Source: an uncultured Pseudodesulfovibrio sp. (GTDB lineage: Bacteria > Desulfobacterota > Desulfovibrionia > Desulfovibrionales > Desulfovibrionaceae). Taken from it: 64,000 nucleotides of DNA. The position numbers and the translations under genes were made by a program. How positions within the stretch are numbered: position 1 is the stretch's first letter; the number at the start of each line of letters is the position of its first letter. The stretch is taken from assembly GCF_963664965.1 (NCBI RefSeq), contig NZ_OY761823.1:3180001-3244000 (forward strand), given 5' to 3'. The notes beneath the pieces were generated by a model. That model did no database searches, was not told where the DNA came from, and was given only the letters and a program-made list of their open reading frames with translations. This document shows positions 8,988 through 17,974 of this stretch, in pieces.

Positions 8988-9601
8988 GAACGTGCCGCTG
9001 CTATTTTCTTGAGCACCACCCGAATGGCTCCGGCTGCGTCAAGGTCTGGTTCCGCTTCAAAGGTTTCAATAATCAATGATCTGACTTCCTCCTCAGCGTA
9101 CCCCAGCCCCTTGAGACCCGCAAGGGTATCGAGATATTCTCCCTGCGGTCCCTGCGGCCCACCGGCTTTGACCGTACTTTTGGTGCCGCCGGTCAGTTTG
9201 CTCACCTTGTCCTTGAGATGCCACAGAATCTGCTTGGCGGACTTCGGCCCAATGCCCGGGACACGGGACAACATGGTAACATCCTCACGGAACGCGATCT
9301 CGCGCAGATGCTCGGCATCATACATGGAAAGGATGGCAAGCGCCTTTTTGGGCCCAAGTTTGTCGATGGAAATCAAGGTGCGGAACAGGTCCAGGTCGTC
9401 GCTCTCCAGAAAACCGAACAGGTCTATGGCCTTCTCAGCCACCTGAGTATGAACGAAAAGTTCGATCTCCCCCCCCTTACCGGGGAGTTTCGCAATAACC
9501 GACGTAGGCGCGGCCACCTCATACCCAACCCCACCGGGAGTAAGAACGACCAACCCCTTTTCGTCAGCGGAAAGAAGTTTTCCTTGCAGATATCCGATCA
9601 T
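8984..9601 (-). CDS. ruvA: Holliday junction DNA-binding subunit RuvA
   Basis: The 205-residue protein has an N-terminal OB domain ([11 protein letters not shown]), central helix-hairpin-helix segments ([13 protein letters not shown]) and a C-terminal RuvB-binding helical domain. It holds the four-way junction in an open planar form for RuvB and RuvC. It is separated from ruvC by four unrelated genes, although all lie on the same strand. Confidence 0.97.
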   Translation of the reverse strand: MIGYLQGKLLSADEKGLVVLTPGGVGYEVAAPTSVIAKLPGKGGEIELFVHTQVAEKAIDLFGFLESDDLDLFRTLISIDKLGPKKALAILSMYDAEHLREIAFREDVTMLSRVPGIGPKSAKQILWHLKDKVSKLTGGTKSTVKAGGPQGPQGEYLDTLAGLKGLGYAEEEVRSLIIETFEAEPDLDAAGAIRVVLKKIAAARS

Positions 9602-9668
9602 GAAATGCCTCCGATTGAGGGGTAATAACGCATTACGAGACGCAGTTCAAAAAAAGACACAGAAGCGG

Positions 9669-10394
9669 CTATCTGCCTTTTATCGCAGCACACAAAACCG
9701 ACACTCCGAACGGCAACCGCACAGCAGGAAGCAAGTGGCGTTCGAATGAAAAAATCCGTGTCAGCATGGTGTTCACTGCCGCAGAGGTCTCATTCAAATC
9801 GCTTTCTCCACCCCCGGAAGAAAACAGACGAACAAGAGCAGCAGCGGGGAGCAGAAACGTATTGAAATAGCTAGCCGATTTCACGCTCAGCTCATTGCCT
9901 GAAAACAAGGCGGAAAAAGAGGACAGCGAATAACGGCGGTAATGATGGTTGATGACATCATGCTGACTCCACATCCACTGATTTGCCGGAGCCGTACAAA
10001 GCAACACTCCCCCCGGCTTCAACTTTCCTGCAAGAGCCGCCACAGCCTTGCCATCTTCCTGAATATGCTCAAGGACATCAAAGGCGCAGACAAGATCATA
10101 TGATTCATCCGGATAAGGAATTTCATCAGGCAATTCCCCTTTGCGGATAGTGAGTGACGGATGATTGGCTTTGGCGAATTCAAGGGCCAGCGGATTATAT
10201 TCCATGGCATCCACCGAACCGAATTCCCCCAGCATGGGTAAATTGCCACCGGTTCCGCAACCGGCCTCAAGAATTCGGGCACCTGAAGAAAGCTGCAAAC
10301 TGCCAAGCATGGCACGCAACACGGCTCTACGGCCTCGAAACCACCAATGCCGTTGTTCCAGTTCATTGTTCTTTATAAATTCGGAATCATTCAT
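9669..10394 (-). CDS. class I SAM-dependent methyltransferase (last gene of the surface cassette)
   Basis: The 241-residue protein has the SAM-binding glycine loop LEAGCGTGGN near residue 44 and the acidic motif II region (SVDAMEYN). The FDVLEH motif is typical of the Methyltransf_11/23 type. The N-terminal HWWFRGRRAV segment is common in methyltransferases next to polyisoprenyl glycosyltransferases. There are no obvious membrane segments apart from a hydrophobic patch near residue 170. As part of the GtrA/GT2 cassette it probably methylates a lipid-linked sugar or a related small substrate; this is inference. Confidence 0.75.
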   Translation of the reverse strand: MNDSEFIKNNELEQRHWWFRGRRAVLRAMLGSLQLSSGARILEAGCGTGGNLPMLGEFGSVDAMEYNPLALEFAKANHPSLTIRKGELPDEIPYPDESYDLVCAFDVLEHIQEDGKAVAALAGKLKPGGVLLCTAPANQWMWSQHDVINHHYRRYSLSSFSALFSGNELSVKSASYFNTFLLPAAALVRLFSSGGGESDLNETSAAVNTMLTRIFSFERHLLPAVRLPFGVSVLCAAIKGR

Positions 10395-10415
10395 ATTCAG
10401 ATTGCCTTATCGTCA

Positions 10416-10829
10416 CTATTTAAAAACGACGCACTTGTTGAAAACAAAGAGGATGGCTGGGGTCACGAACAAGAAAAACAAATTGGAGTAATAATACTCT
10501 GTCTGAAGAATATCCGTGACCAAATAAACCCAACCGGCATTCAATCCGAGTCCGAGCAAGGCCGCAACAAGAAACTTACACAGAACCAACAGGATCTGTT
10601 TCTTCTCTGTGAGGTGGGTACATCGAAATGTCCAAGAAAAATGACTATAAAAAGACAACAGGAAAGCCGGAACAAAGGCAACAAAATTCGCAACCATGGG
10701 CGATGCCAGTCCACCTTTCACAATACCGGTAAACAAAACGACATGCACTAATGTGGCAAGCGCTCCGACAATACCGAACCGTCCCACCTGAGCCGCAAGG
10801 GAAAGAGTTTTATTCAGATTTGATGCCAT
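10416..10829 (-). CDS. GtrA-family membrane protein
   Basis: A 137-residue protein with four membrane segments and the GtrA family pattern (FGIVGALATLVHVVLF, FVPAFLLSFYSHFSWTF, FVFNKCVVF). GtrA-like proteins help move undecaprenyl-linked sugars across the inner membrane during O-antigen or surface polymer modification. The start at 10829 (MASNLNK) overlaps the glycosyltransferase stop by 20 bases. The upstream in-frame extension lies wholly inside that gene and is not used. Confidence 0.85.
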   Translation of the reverse strand: MASNLNKTLSLAAQVGRFGIVGALATLVHVVLFTGIVKGGLASPMVANFVAFVPAFLLSFYSHFSWTFRCTHLTEKKQILLVLCKFLVAALLGLGLNAGWVYLVTDILQTEYYYSNLFFLFVTPAILFVFNKCVVFK

Positions 10830-11769
10830 ACGTCTCACGCACCAGATAAAGGGGACGTTGCTTGACCTCAATGAAAATGCGCCCAAGATATTCGCCGATA
10901 ACACCAAGACAAATCAAATTGATCCCACTAAAGAACAGGATGACGACCATCAACGACGCATAACCGGGGACGTCCACGCCCAGAACGAGTGTTTTGGTCA
11001 CAATGACGAGCATGTACACCAAAGCTGCAAACGAAGTAAGCACCCCGAGATAACTCCAGATTCTTAATGGAATGGAGCTGAAGGAGACAACCCCTTCCAG
11101 TGCGAAATTCCACAACTTCCAATACTTCCACGCGGACTCGCCGGCAACACGCTTTTCACGGGTAAAATGAATGACCGCCGTCTTGTAGCCAAGCCATGCG
11201 AACAACCCTTTCATGAAACGGGTCCGTTCCCGAATCAACTTCAACGATTCGACAACCTTGCGGTCCATGAGCCGAAAGTCTCCCGCATTGGAAGGAATGG
11301 GAATCTCTCCCAGACGAGCCATGACGGAATAAAACCAATTGGCGGAATTGCGCTTCAGAAAACTGTCGACACTTCGGTCCTCCCGCACGGCCAGAACGAC
11401 TTCATAGCCATCACGCCACTTGGCAACCATGTCAGGTATTATTTCCGGGGGGTCTTGCAAATCAGCATCAATGGGAATGACGGCATCGCCCAGGGCGCAG
11501 TCGATTCCCGCAGTCAAAGCGAGCTCCTTGCCGAAATTCCTGCTCAGATCCACTATCTTGATTCGTGAATCGCGCTCCCTTTCCGCAACAAGCCGCTCAA
11601 GCGTGTCGTCCGAACTTCCATCATTGACACAAATAATTTCATAACTTTCATGGAGTCCATTCATAACCCCCACTACCCTATCAAAAAAGGCAGACAGGAC
11701 TTCACTCTCGTTGAACATGGGAACAACAAGACTTATGACTGGATTCTCCGGCGAGGTATTATTAACCAT
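10810..11769 (-). CDS. GT2 polyprenyl-phosphate sugar transferase (GtrB/DPM1-like)
   Basis: The 319-residue protein has an N-terminal GT-A domain (VVPMFNESEVL, VNDGSSDDT, IPIDADLQDPPE with the DXD-like metal site). Two C-terminal membrane segments follow (about 235-257 and 270-292). This architecture is that of bactoprenol glucosyltransferases, which load a sugar onto undecaprenyl phosphate at the cytoplasmic face. It lies between the large membrane protein and GtrA, as in phage- and chromosome-encoded gtr clusters. Confidence 0.88.
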   Translation of the reverse strand: MVNNTSPENPVISLVVPMFNESEVLSAFFDRVVGVMNGLHESYEIICVNDGSSDDTLERLVAERERDSRIKIVDLSRNFGKELALTAGIDCALGDAVIPIDADLQDPPEIIPDMVAKWRDGYEVVLAVREDRSVDSFLKRNSANWFYSVMARLGEIPIPSNAGDFRLMDRKVVESLKLIRERTRFMKGLFAWLGYKTAVIHFTREKRVAGESAWKYWKLWNFALEGVVSFSSIPLRIWSYLGVLTSFAALVYMLVIVTKTLVLGVDVPGYASLMVVILFFSGINLICLGVIGEYLGRIFIEVKQRPLYLVRETYGIKSE

Positions 11770-11808
11770 GACATCTCCGTCGGTTGCCGCCTATTCCGTA
11801 ATGCAACA

Positions 11809-13317
11809 TCAAAACATGCTGACCGAAACCGATTCAAGTTTCGGATGAAGACGCTCGTAATCTCTCAAAAAATAATAACCGTAGTACAACGGATTCCCAA
11901 ATGGATCAAAGTTTTCAACCGAATAATTCATTCGGGTCACACGCAAATCGGAAACAGAAACAAGACCCCGGTCCACAGCGTATTTCAAAGTACCATCTCT
12001 ATAACTCGACGGAAGATCACAGTTATGTCCGTCAGTACAAGCCGCGGCACCCCAAACTTTTTTTCCATATGCGGCAAGGAAATGCCAATTCGAAGCTGCG
12101 GCGATATCCCGCAGATATTTCGGAGTCTCCTTGCGTTCAGAAGCAATGTATACAAAACCGGGAGCTGGCGGCGGCGTTGTTTTCAACGTCGCGATGAGTG
12201 CATTCTCATAATACAGCTGTGCATACTTCTGTTGATACGCCGCGAACTGATAAAAAAAGGACAGCAACAAAACAGCGCCAATGATTCCGTACGAAATCTT
12301 CCGTCCGAGCTGCTTCACTCCATACTGCATCATGGTTGCTAGCAGCATCGCCATGGGAATGGCCGTCAGATAGGCATGACGCGGCGTAAAGCTATTCGTT
12401 CCCTCCACCTTGACGGGCTTGCCCACGGCCCAATAGGCCAGTCCTGCAAAAAACAGCAGGACAAGACAGGCCGCCACCCGCCGAAACAAAAGGGTACGCG
12501 ACGCGACGTCGAGCTTCCTTCCGAAAAGGAAATAACCGATCCCCAAAGTTCCTACTGCGATTCCCCAATAATTGAGGAAGGCAGAAATTCGCGGAGTAAA
12601 ATGGTTGTAGCCCGCATATACTCCGTAAGGCGGGAAAAAATGGCGATACAAAACAAATGCGGTCAAAAGAACAAAACAAAAGACAAAAACTCTTCCTGTC
12701 ACCCGCTTGAAACAGGCCCGTTCAACCATCATGATCCAACAGAAGAGGGCATAGCCTACGGCAAAGGAAAAGATGGAATTCAATGACAGGGAATACACAA
12801 AAAGCGGTATGGCCAATATTGGGTATGTCGCCCGAAAACGAACAGCAAGCAGAAACGCCCACACGCAGGAAATATGAAAAGCCAGTACGCTCGACAAAAG
12901 CGTGGCCCACGGCGGAAAAACAAGAATGACAAGAACTGCCAGCAGGGCGTATTCTTCATCAATCCCCAATTCCTCGCGCAAAAGACGCCGCGTCTCGACA
13001 CAAATACCGACCACCGACGCAGCCGCAAGGATATTGGCAAAAATCTTGTAGGAAATCCCGGTCCAGTCCTGCAACAAGGCAAAAAGAAGATACACGTAGT
13101 ATTGAAGCGTCCAGCGGCTTTCCAAAAACCATTTCTTCAGGATTCCCATATCCTGAAGCCGGAACGCTTCATACACATGCACACCGTCCCAAATGTCCTG
13201 ATAACAGGCCAGAAGGGGCATCAGACAGAATATCCCTGCTACTCCGATCAGGTACTTCAAGGTGCGCTCATTCTTCCGAGATGTCACTTCGTGCTCCGAA
13301 TTTCCCAACAAAATCAC
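11809..13317 (-). CDS. polytopic membrane protein, candidate GtrC-type glycosyltransferase
   Basis: The 502-residue protein has about ten membrane segments and a C-terminal soluble part (from about residue 385) containing a Cys pair (AAACTDGHNCDLP). I do not recognise a named family from motifs alone. Its position next to GT2 and GtrA is where the serotype-specific, GT-C-like periplasmic transferase of gtr clusters lies. The acidic residues near the first loop (YQDIWDGVH) would fit that fold. The start overlaps the ruvC stop by four bases. The function is inferred from context. Confidence 0.6.
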   Translation of the reverse strand: MILLGNSEHEVTSRKNERTLKYLIGVAGIFCLMPLLACYQDIWDGVHVYEAFRLQDMGILKKWFLESRWTLQYYVYLLFALLQDWTGISYKIFANILAAASVVGICVETRRLLREELGIDEEYALLAVLVILVFPPWATLLSSVLAFHISCVWAFLLAVRFRATYPILAIPLFVYSLSLNSIFSFAVGYALFCWIMMVERACFKRVTGRVFVFCFVLLTAFVLYRHFFPPYGVYAGYNHFTPRISAFLNYWGIAVGTLGIGYFLFGRKLDVASRTLLFRRVAACLVLLFFAGLAYWAVGKPVKVEGTNSFTPRHAYLTAIPMAMLLATMMQYGVKQLGRKISYGIIGAVLLLSFFYQFAAYQQKYAQLYYENALIATLKTTPPPAPGFVYIASERKETPKYLRDIAAASNWHFLAAYGKKVWGAAACTDGHNCDLPSSYRDGTLKYAVDRGLVSVSDLRVTRMNYSVENFDPFGNPLYYGYYFLRDYERLHPKLESVSVSMF

Positions 13318-13820
13318 ATCCCGGTCAACTTACGCATTCGGCGCTCGTTGAGATGGCAAATCGCAACGGCCAATGCGTCCGAGGCATCTTCGGCCCAGTC
13401 CGGTTTTTTCACACCAAGACAGTGTGCGACCATGAAGGCGACCTGATCCTTTGGCGCATTGCCGACACCGACCAGATTCTTCTTTACTTTCGTGGGTTCA
13501 TATTCCGCGACGCTGAGGCCGTGTGTCGCACAGGCCGCCATGGCAGCACCCCTCGCCTGCCCGAGTTTCAGGGCGGACGAGGGGTTCTTTGATACGAACA
13601 CGTTTTCGATAGCGGCCTCGACAGGGCCGTGTGCTTCAATGAGTTCGGCCAGCCTGTCGAAAATGACGCCCAGCCGTGTGCCCATGTCTTTCTTGACGGG
13701 GGTGCGGATGGTGCCTGTAACAATGAGTTCGGCCTGACCGGAAATTTCCCGGACAACGCCGTAGCCCGTCACCCGCGAACCGGGATCCAGACCGATGACT
13801 ACCAATCCGCTGCCTGCCAT
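13314..13820 (-). CDS. ruvC: Holliday junction resolvase RuvC
   Basis: The 168-residue endonuclease resolves Holliday junctions. The four acidic catalytic positions are visible in GLDPGSRVTGYG, AIENVF and EDASDALAVAICH. Length and order match the family. It follows yebC by three bases and in turn overlaps a membrane protein gene, so the usual ruvC-ruvA adjacency is interrupted. Confidence 0.97.
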   Translation of the reverse strand: MAGSGLVVIGLDPGSRVTGYGVVREISGQAELIVTGTIRTPVKKDMGTRLGVIFDRLAELIEAHGPVEAAIENVFVSKNPSSALKLGQARGAAMAACATHGLSVAEYEPTKVKKNLVGVGNAPKDQVAFMVAHCLGVKKPDWAEDASDALAVAICHLNERRMRKLTGM

Positions 13821-13823
13821 GAA

Positions 13824-14567
13824 CTATTCTTCGTCGAACATGTCGTCCGGTAAATCGGCGTTCATGTAGACATTCTGCACGTCGTCGTTGTCTTCCAGCG
13901 CATCATAGAGGCGCATGACTTTCTTGCCCGTCTCAACATCCACGGCAACAAGATTCTCAGGAACCTGATTGATTTCGGCAGACTGGAATTCCATTTCAGC
14001 GTCGGTGAATGCCTGCTGAACGGCCATGAAATCGGACGGCTCGGTGTACACGGTAAAAATCTCGCCATCTTCGACGATGTCTTCGGCACCGGCTTCCAAA
14101 CCGACTTCCATCAACTGGTCTTCGGTATATTTTTCGCTATCAAAGACGATAACGCCTTTCTTGTTGAACATGTAGGAAACCGCGCCGGTTTCAGCCATGT
14201 TGCCGTTATTCTTGGTGAAAGCATGGCGAATTTCAGCCACAATGCGATTCTTGTTGTCGGACGCGACATCGACCATCATGGCCACGCCGCCGGGACCGTA
14301 GCCTTCGTACACGATTTCAAAAATGTCACCACCGGCCAGTTCGCCAGTGCCTTTCTTGATGGCGTTCTCAATCTTATCCTTGGGCAGGTTTACGGCTTTG
14401 GCCTTCTGAATGGCGAGACGCAATGTGGAGTTATCCTCCGGGTTGCCGCCACCGGCCTTGGCGGCCAGAATGATATCCTTGGCTGCCTTGGTGAAAAATT
14501 TTGCTTTTTTGGCGTCCTGACGCCCTTTGCGATGCTGAATGTTTGCCCATTTACTATGTCCGGCCAT
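13824..14567 (-). CDS. YebC/PmpR-family regulatory protein
   Basis: The 247-residue protein opens with the family hallmark MAGHSKWANIQHRKGRQD. It continues with GGGNPEDNSTLRLAIQKAKA and GYGPGGVAMMVD. Family members are DNA-binding or translation-associated factors; TACO1/YebC members relieve ribosome stalling. It is the first gene of the yebC-ruvC-(cassette)-ruvAB minus-strand cluster, which is a classic association. Confidence 0.95.
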   Translation of the reverse strand: MAGHSKWANIQHRKGRQDAKKAKFFTKAAKDIILAAKAGGGNPEDNSTLRLAIQKAKAVNLPKDKIENAIKKGTGELAGGDIFEIVYEGYGPGGVAMMVDVASDNKNRIVAEIRHAFTKNNGNMAETGAVSYMFNKKGVIVFDSEKYTEDQLMEVGLEAGAEDIVEDGEIFTVYTEPSDFMAVQQAFTDAEMEFQSAEINQVPENLVAVDVETGKKVMRLYDALEDNDDVQNVYMNADLPDDMFDEE

Positions 14568-14674
14568 GTTTCCTCCTAAATATTCTCAAAAAAGACTGTT
14601 TTTCTATAAAATCTTATAAAACACGGCGGTTGAAGCACTCCAACCAACCGATATTGACAGTCGAGCCAAATACC

Positions 14675-15274
14675 TTACTCATCTATTCCCTTAAAGCCAA
14701 GTGCCACGATAAAGAACTCCTTGCTTTCGGAGCGGGAACTGTACGGCTTGAAGTTTTTGATCTTGCCAAAATACGGCCGAATCATGTCCCGGTAGTCTTT
14801 CGTTTCCGGACCATCAAAAATCTTGACCGCGAAGTGCCCGCCCTTCTTGAGGTACTTTTTCGCAACCTCAAAAGCTCGCTCACACAACTCCAGGCTGTTG
14901 GCCTGATCGGCGAACTTGATACCCGTGGTCTTGGGGGCCATGTCGCTGATAATGAGATCAAACGGCTTGAGCGGATCAATAGCTTCAAGCAATTCCGGCG
15001 AATCAGAGAAGACGTCCGCCTGCAAAAATGTGATGTTGTCAGGAAACGAATGCTTGGTCTCCTGAATATCGACTCCGAGGACGTGCCCCTGTTTACCCAC
15101 GCGTTCCCCGGCGAACTGGGTCCATGATCCGGGGGCCGCTCCGAGATCGAGCACGGTCTGGCCTTTCTTGAAAAGTTTGAACCGCTTATCCATCTCCTTG
15201 AGCTTGTAGACGGACCGCGCGGCGTAATTTTCCTTTTTGGCTCTTTTGAAGTACTTATCCTGATATTGTTTCAT
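14675..15274 (-). CDS. rlmE: 23S rRNA 2'-O-methyltransferase RlmE (FtsJ)
   Basis: The 199-residue RrmJ/FtsJ protein methylates the ribose of U2552 in 23S rRNA. The SAM site is [12 protein letters not shown]. The K-D-K-E catalytic tetrad is visible in [25 protein letters not shown] and RSESKEFF. Length is normal. It is separated from the yebC start by about 107 bases and is divergent from a glycosyltransferase gene with only 21 bases between starts. Confidence 0.95.
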   Translation of the reverse strand: MKQYQDKYFKRAKKENYAARSVYKLKEMDKRFKLFKKGQTVLDLGAAPGSWTQFAGERVGKQGHVLGVDIQETKHSFPDNITFLQADVFSDSPELLEAIDPLKPFDLIISDMAPKTTGIKFADQANSLELCERAFEVAKKYLKKGGHFAVKIFDGPETKDYRDMIRPYFGKIKNFKPYSSRSESKEFFIVALGFKGIDE

Positions 15275-15295
15275 AGGGACGCTCCTTAAATCGGC

Positions 15296-16864
15296 GTGGT
15301 GCGTTTCCTAGCTGAATATGCCGAAAAAGCCAAGTACGCCATAGTGCCCAGACCACAGCATATCTCAATTATCGATGAAATCGGCATGAAAAAATCCATG
15401 CCTGCGGCCCCGGACCAGTTTGAATGGTACGTCAACCCCGATCTGGGGCAGGCCCCGCTTGTCTTCATAGGCCTCGGACCGGAACCGGAAAAGATTCCGG
15501 AATGGTTTGATCTTCCGTCGACAGGAACCTTTTATTACGTCGAAAATCCGGCATTCATTGATCAGGCCGGTGACGACTGGGAACAGCGCGTTCCTGCCAA
15601 TTTCACACGCCTGACTCCTGATCAGTTTTCAGGTGACATCGCCCGCCTTTCGCATGTTGCCCGATATCTTCCGGCACAGCGAGCGTTTCCTTCGTTTTTC
15701 GCCCCGCTGACCGCACGTCTCATCCTCCCCGCAGACCTGCCTTCCTGCAAAAGCAAAACCGTCTGGCTGCCGCACACGGAAGACGACCTGCTCGGCAAGG
15801 AACTCGCTTTCGCGTTCAGGAAAAAAGGCTTCACAGTCAGCTTTATCGATCATGAAGCCTTGGGAAAACATCCGGGCGCAGCTCTGCCGGAACTTCTGGC
15901 CAAAGGTGTTCCCGATCTTTTCTTCAGCGTGAACTTCAAAGGATTCGACCACTTCGGACTCGGCTTTCACATCCTGCGCGAAGCAGGTGTCGATGTGGCC
16001 GTCTGGCTCGTGGACAACCCTTTCAACGTACTTCCCGGCGTAAAATCCGTTTTCTGGAAAGACGCGAAACTGTTTGTCACAGACCACACATTCATCGGGC
16101 CGCTGACTGAAACCGGTGCCAAATGGGTCAAGCACCTCCCACTGGCGGCAAGCCCGAAACATTTTTCCGAAGCAGGCAAACTTCCGCCCCACGGACACGA
16201 CCTTGAAGACAAACTCGTCTTTGTCGGACGGTCGGAATTCCCGGCCAGGGAAAAATTCTTTGCACGGGCAACCGTTCCCGCATCTCTTCGGGAAGAGGTA
16301 TCCGAGACAACCGGAGCAACACGTTTCGACTACCACTGGTGGCGCGCGCAACAGCCGGAAGTCCCACTTTGGCCGGGAAACGATGTCCGCAACATTGGTG
16401 CAGGGGCGGAACTCGCAGGCCGCAACTGGAAATTCACATGTCTTGAATCCGCATCCCCGGTCACCGTATTCGGTGATGACGGCTGGAAGGAAATCGAAAA
16501 CGCAGACGTTCGGCCACAGGTGGACTATTACGCCCACCTGCCCGCCATTTATCGCGCAGCGGCAGCAACCCTGAATGTTACCGGAATGCAGCTTCCGGCA
16601 GGCCTCACCCAGCGCCACTTCGACGTCTGGTGTTCAGGCGGCTTCCTGCTAACGGACGCAAACCCCGGCCTCGCAATTTTCCCGGACGAACTGGTCAGGG
16701 AAATCAGCTTTGACACACCGGACGAAATCCCGGCTCTTTTCGAGCGATTCCGCAACGATTCACCGGAAAAAAACAAACTCCGCGACGCATGGCAGGAATT
16801 GATTTTACGAGAACATACCTATGAAAACCGCATAGCCACGGTTCTCGAGTCACTCGGGCTGTAA
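15296..16864 (+). CDS. DUF3880/CgeB-like glycosyltransferase
   Basis: The 522-residue soluble protein has a poorly conserved N-terminal part. From about residue 150 a GT-B-like region begins ([28 protein letters not shown]). A C-terminal glycosyltransferase domain contains [27 protein letters not shown], typical of the Glyco_trans_1_2/CgeB group. In Desulfovibrio such proteins are often linked to flagellin or surface glycosylation. The start is a GTG at 15296 with a poor ribosome binding site, and a start slightly downstream is possible. Confidence 0.72.
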   Translation: MVRFLAEYAEKAKYAIVPRPQHISIIDEIGMKKSMPAAPDQFEWYVNPDLGQAPLVFIGLGPEPEKIPEWFDLPSTGTFYYVENPAFIDQAGDDWEQRVPANFTRLTPDQFSGDIARLSHVARYLPAQRAFPSFFAPLTARLILPADLPSCKSKTVWLPHTEDDLLGKELAFAFRKKGFTVSFIDHEALGKHPGAALPELLAKGVPDLFFSVNFKGFDHFGLGFHILREAGVDVAVWLVDNPFNVLPGVKSVFWKDAKLFVTDHTFIGPLTETGAKWVKHLPLAASPKHFSEAGKLPPHGHDLEDKLVFVGRSEFPAREKFFARATVPASLREEVSETTGATRFDYHWWRAQQPEVPLWPGNDVRNIGAGAELAGRNWKFTCLESASPVTVFGDDGWKEIENADVRPQVDYYAHLPAIYRAAAATLNVTGMQLPAGLTQRHFDVWCSGGFLLTDANPGLAIFPDELVREISFDTPDEIPALFERFRNDSPEKNKLRDAWQELILREHTYENRIATVLESLGL

Positions 16865-16894
16865 AAAAACTCAATCATTCGCAAGAAAAACCGC

Positions 16895-16923
16895 TTGTCG
16901 CGTCCCCAAAAAAGCGGTATTTA
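16895..16923 (+). promoter_or_regulatory. candidate tRNA promoter overlapping a hairpin
   Basis: TTGTCG (16895-16900) and TATTTA (16918-16923) are 17 bases apart, and the tRNA starts 13 bases further on. The same segment forms an ACCGCTT/AAGCGGT hairpin followed by T residues, which could end the upstream glycosyltransferase transcript. Confidence 0.35.
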
Positions 16924-16935
16924 CCCTGCACCCAA

Positions 16936-17011
16936 GGGGACGTAACTCAGCTGGGAGAGTGCTACCTTCGCAAGGTAGAAGTCGGGAGTTCAAATCTCCT
17001 CGTCTCCACCA
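16936..17011 (+). tRNA. tRNA-Ala (anticodon CGC)
   Basis: A 76-base cloverleaf with an encoded CCA end. The acceptor pairs GGGGACG with CGTCTCC and includes the G3-U70 pair that identifies alanine tRNAs. The anticodon stem CTACC/GGTAG encloses loop TTCGCAA, giving anticodon CGC for GCG codons. The T arm GGGAG/CTCCT region with TTCAAAT is standard. Confidence 0.95.
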
Positions 17012-17018
17012 GAAAAAA

Positions 17019-17057
17019 AAAAGGGACTTGGCTTCATAGGCCAAGTCCCTTTTTTTG
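17019..17057 (+). terminator. rho-independent terminator after tRNA-Ala
   Basis: A perfect 12-base stem AAGGGACTTGGC/GCCAAGTCCCTT with a seven-base loop (TTCATAG) is flanked by A residues before and a T run after. Confidence 0.9.
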
Positions 17058-17575
17058 CGTTTGCAGATCAATTGTTTGATTTTGCCCTACGCTTTTGGTC
17101 TTTTGCGTAGAGACTTTCGAGCTCTCCCAAAGTCAACGACTCAGTTCCTGTCACGACAACTCTTGACAAAGATGGCAATTACTCAATATAGGCACTGCAT
17201 CAATTTAAAGGAGCTTTGATGTTTACAAATGTAAAAAGGGTGTTCCTGTCCTAGGAATGCGCTTGAAGGGCTTGACCATTAGATTACGATTCTAATGGAA
17301 GCTTACTGCTTTTAATTACCCCATTTTCATTCCGCATCCCGCAGAACAGGGCACCCCTGCCCCGGATTGTCATTACCAACGATACGTTAATTTGCAGCTG
17401 CTTTAACAAAGCAGACTCTTGGTTTGTGCCGTGTGCAAACAAAGCAGATCGTAGGAATCTCGAATAAATTCCTGATTTCACTTTGTCGCGCCCGAGAGGC
17501 GCCAGATCAGAGAACTGCCTTCATGAACAGCTGCATAGACAGGTAAATACAATTTGTATTTGCAGGAGCAGACTC
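17058..17575. other. intergenic stretch with promoter-like site and an 11-codon ORF
   Basis: No normal gene is seen. A promoter-like TTGACA (17163-17168) and TATAGG (17187-17192) pair with an 18-base spacer precedes AAAGGAG and an ATG at 17219. That opens an 11-codon frame (MFTNVKRVFLS) ending at 17254. It is followed by a small hairpin, CCATTAGA/TCTAATGG at 17276-17298. This may be a leader peptide or the remnant of a decayed gene. Beyond it I see nothing recognisable. Confidence 0.4.
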
Positions 17576-17974
17576 ATGTCCAGACAGCGGAAAACCATAC
17601 ACATCGATACGAACCCATTCATATGTGAGCATTGCGGCCTTACAGTCCCATCGCCATTGAGCGGAACCAAAAACCGAAATCATTGCTGCCACTGCCTGCA
17701 CAGCAAGCACGTGGACATGAAAATAGGTGATCGCCGTTCCGGCTGCCGAGGCACCATGGAGCCTATCGGCCTGTGGATTAAGGACAACAAGGAGTGCGCC
17801 GTTATTCATCGGTGCCAAAAGTGCGGCTTCATCCGCACCAACCGCATTGCCGGTGACGACAATGAGGTCGTGCTGTTTACGCTGGCAGCACGCCTGATTA
17901 CGCAATTGCCATTCCCGGCTAAAGCAGCTTTGGAGAAAATTGAACGTCAGCAAATGGGGGGCGAACATGTTTAA
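17576..17974 (+). CDS. RNHCP zinc-ribbon domain protein
   Basis: The 132-residue protein contains the RNHCP signature: FICEHCGLTV, then KNRNHCCHCLHSKHVD, and a C-terminal CQKCGFIRTNRI. Together these give about three Cys pairs for zinc binding. Family members are often encoded next to rsgA and are thought to act with RNA or the ribosome. The ATG at 17576 is chosen because GCAGGAG precedes it; the frame extends further upstream without similarity. Its stop overlaps the rsgA start. Confidence 0.85.
   Translation: MSRQRKTIHIDTNPFICEHCGLTVPSPLSGTKNRNHCCHCLHSKHVDMKIGDRRSGCRGTMEPIGLWIKDNKECAVIHRCQKCGFIRTNRIAGDDNEVVLFTLAARLITQLPFPAKAALEKIERQQMGGEHV

Noticed and set aside
16871..17071. Minus-strand frame with GDLNSRLLPCEGSTLPAELRPL
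   Set aside because: It is the well-known false translation of the antisense strand of a tRNA gene.
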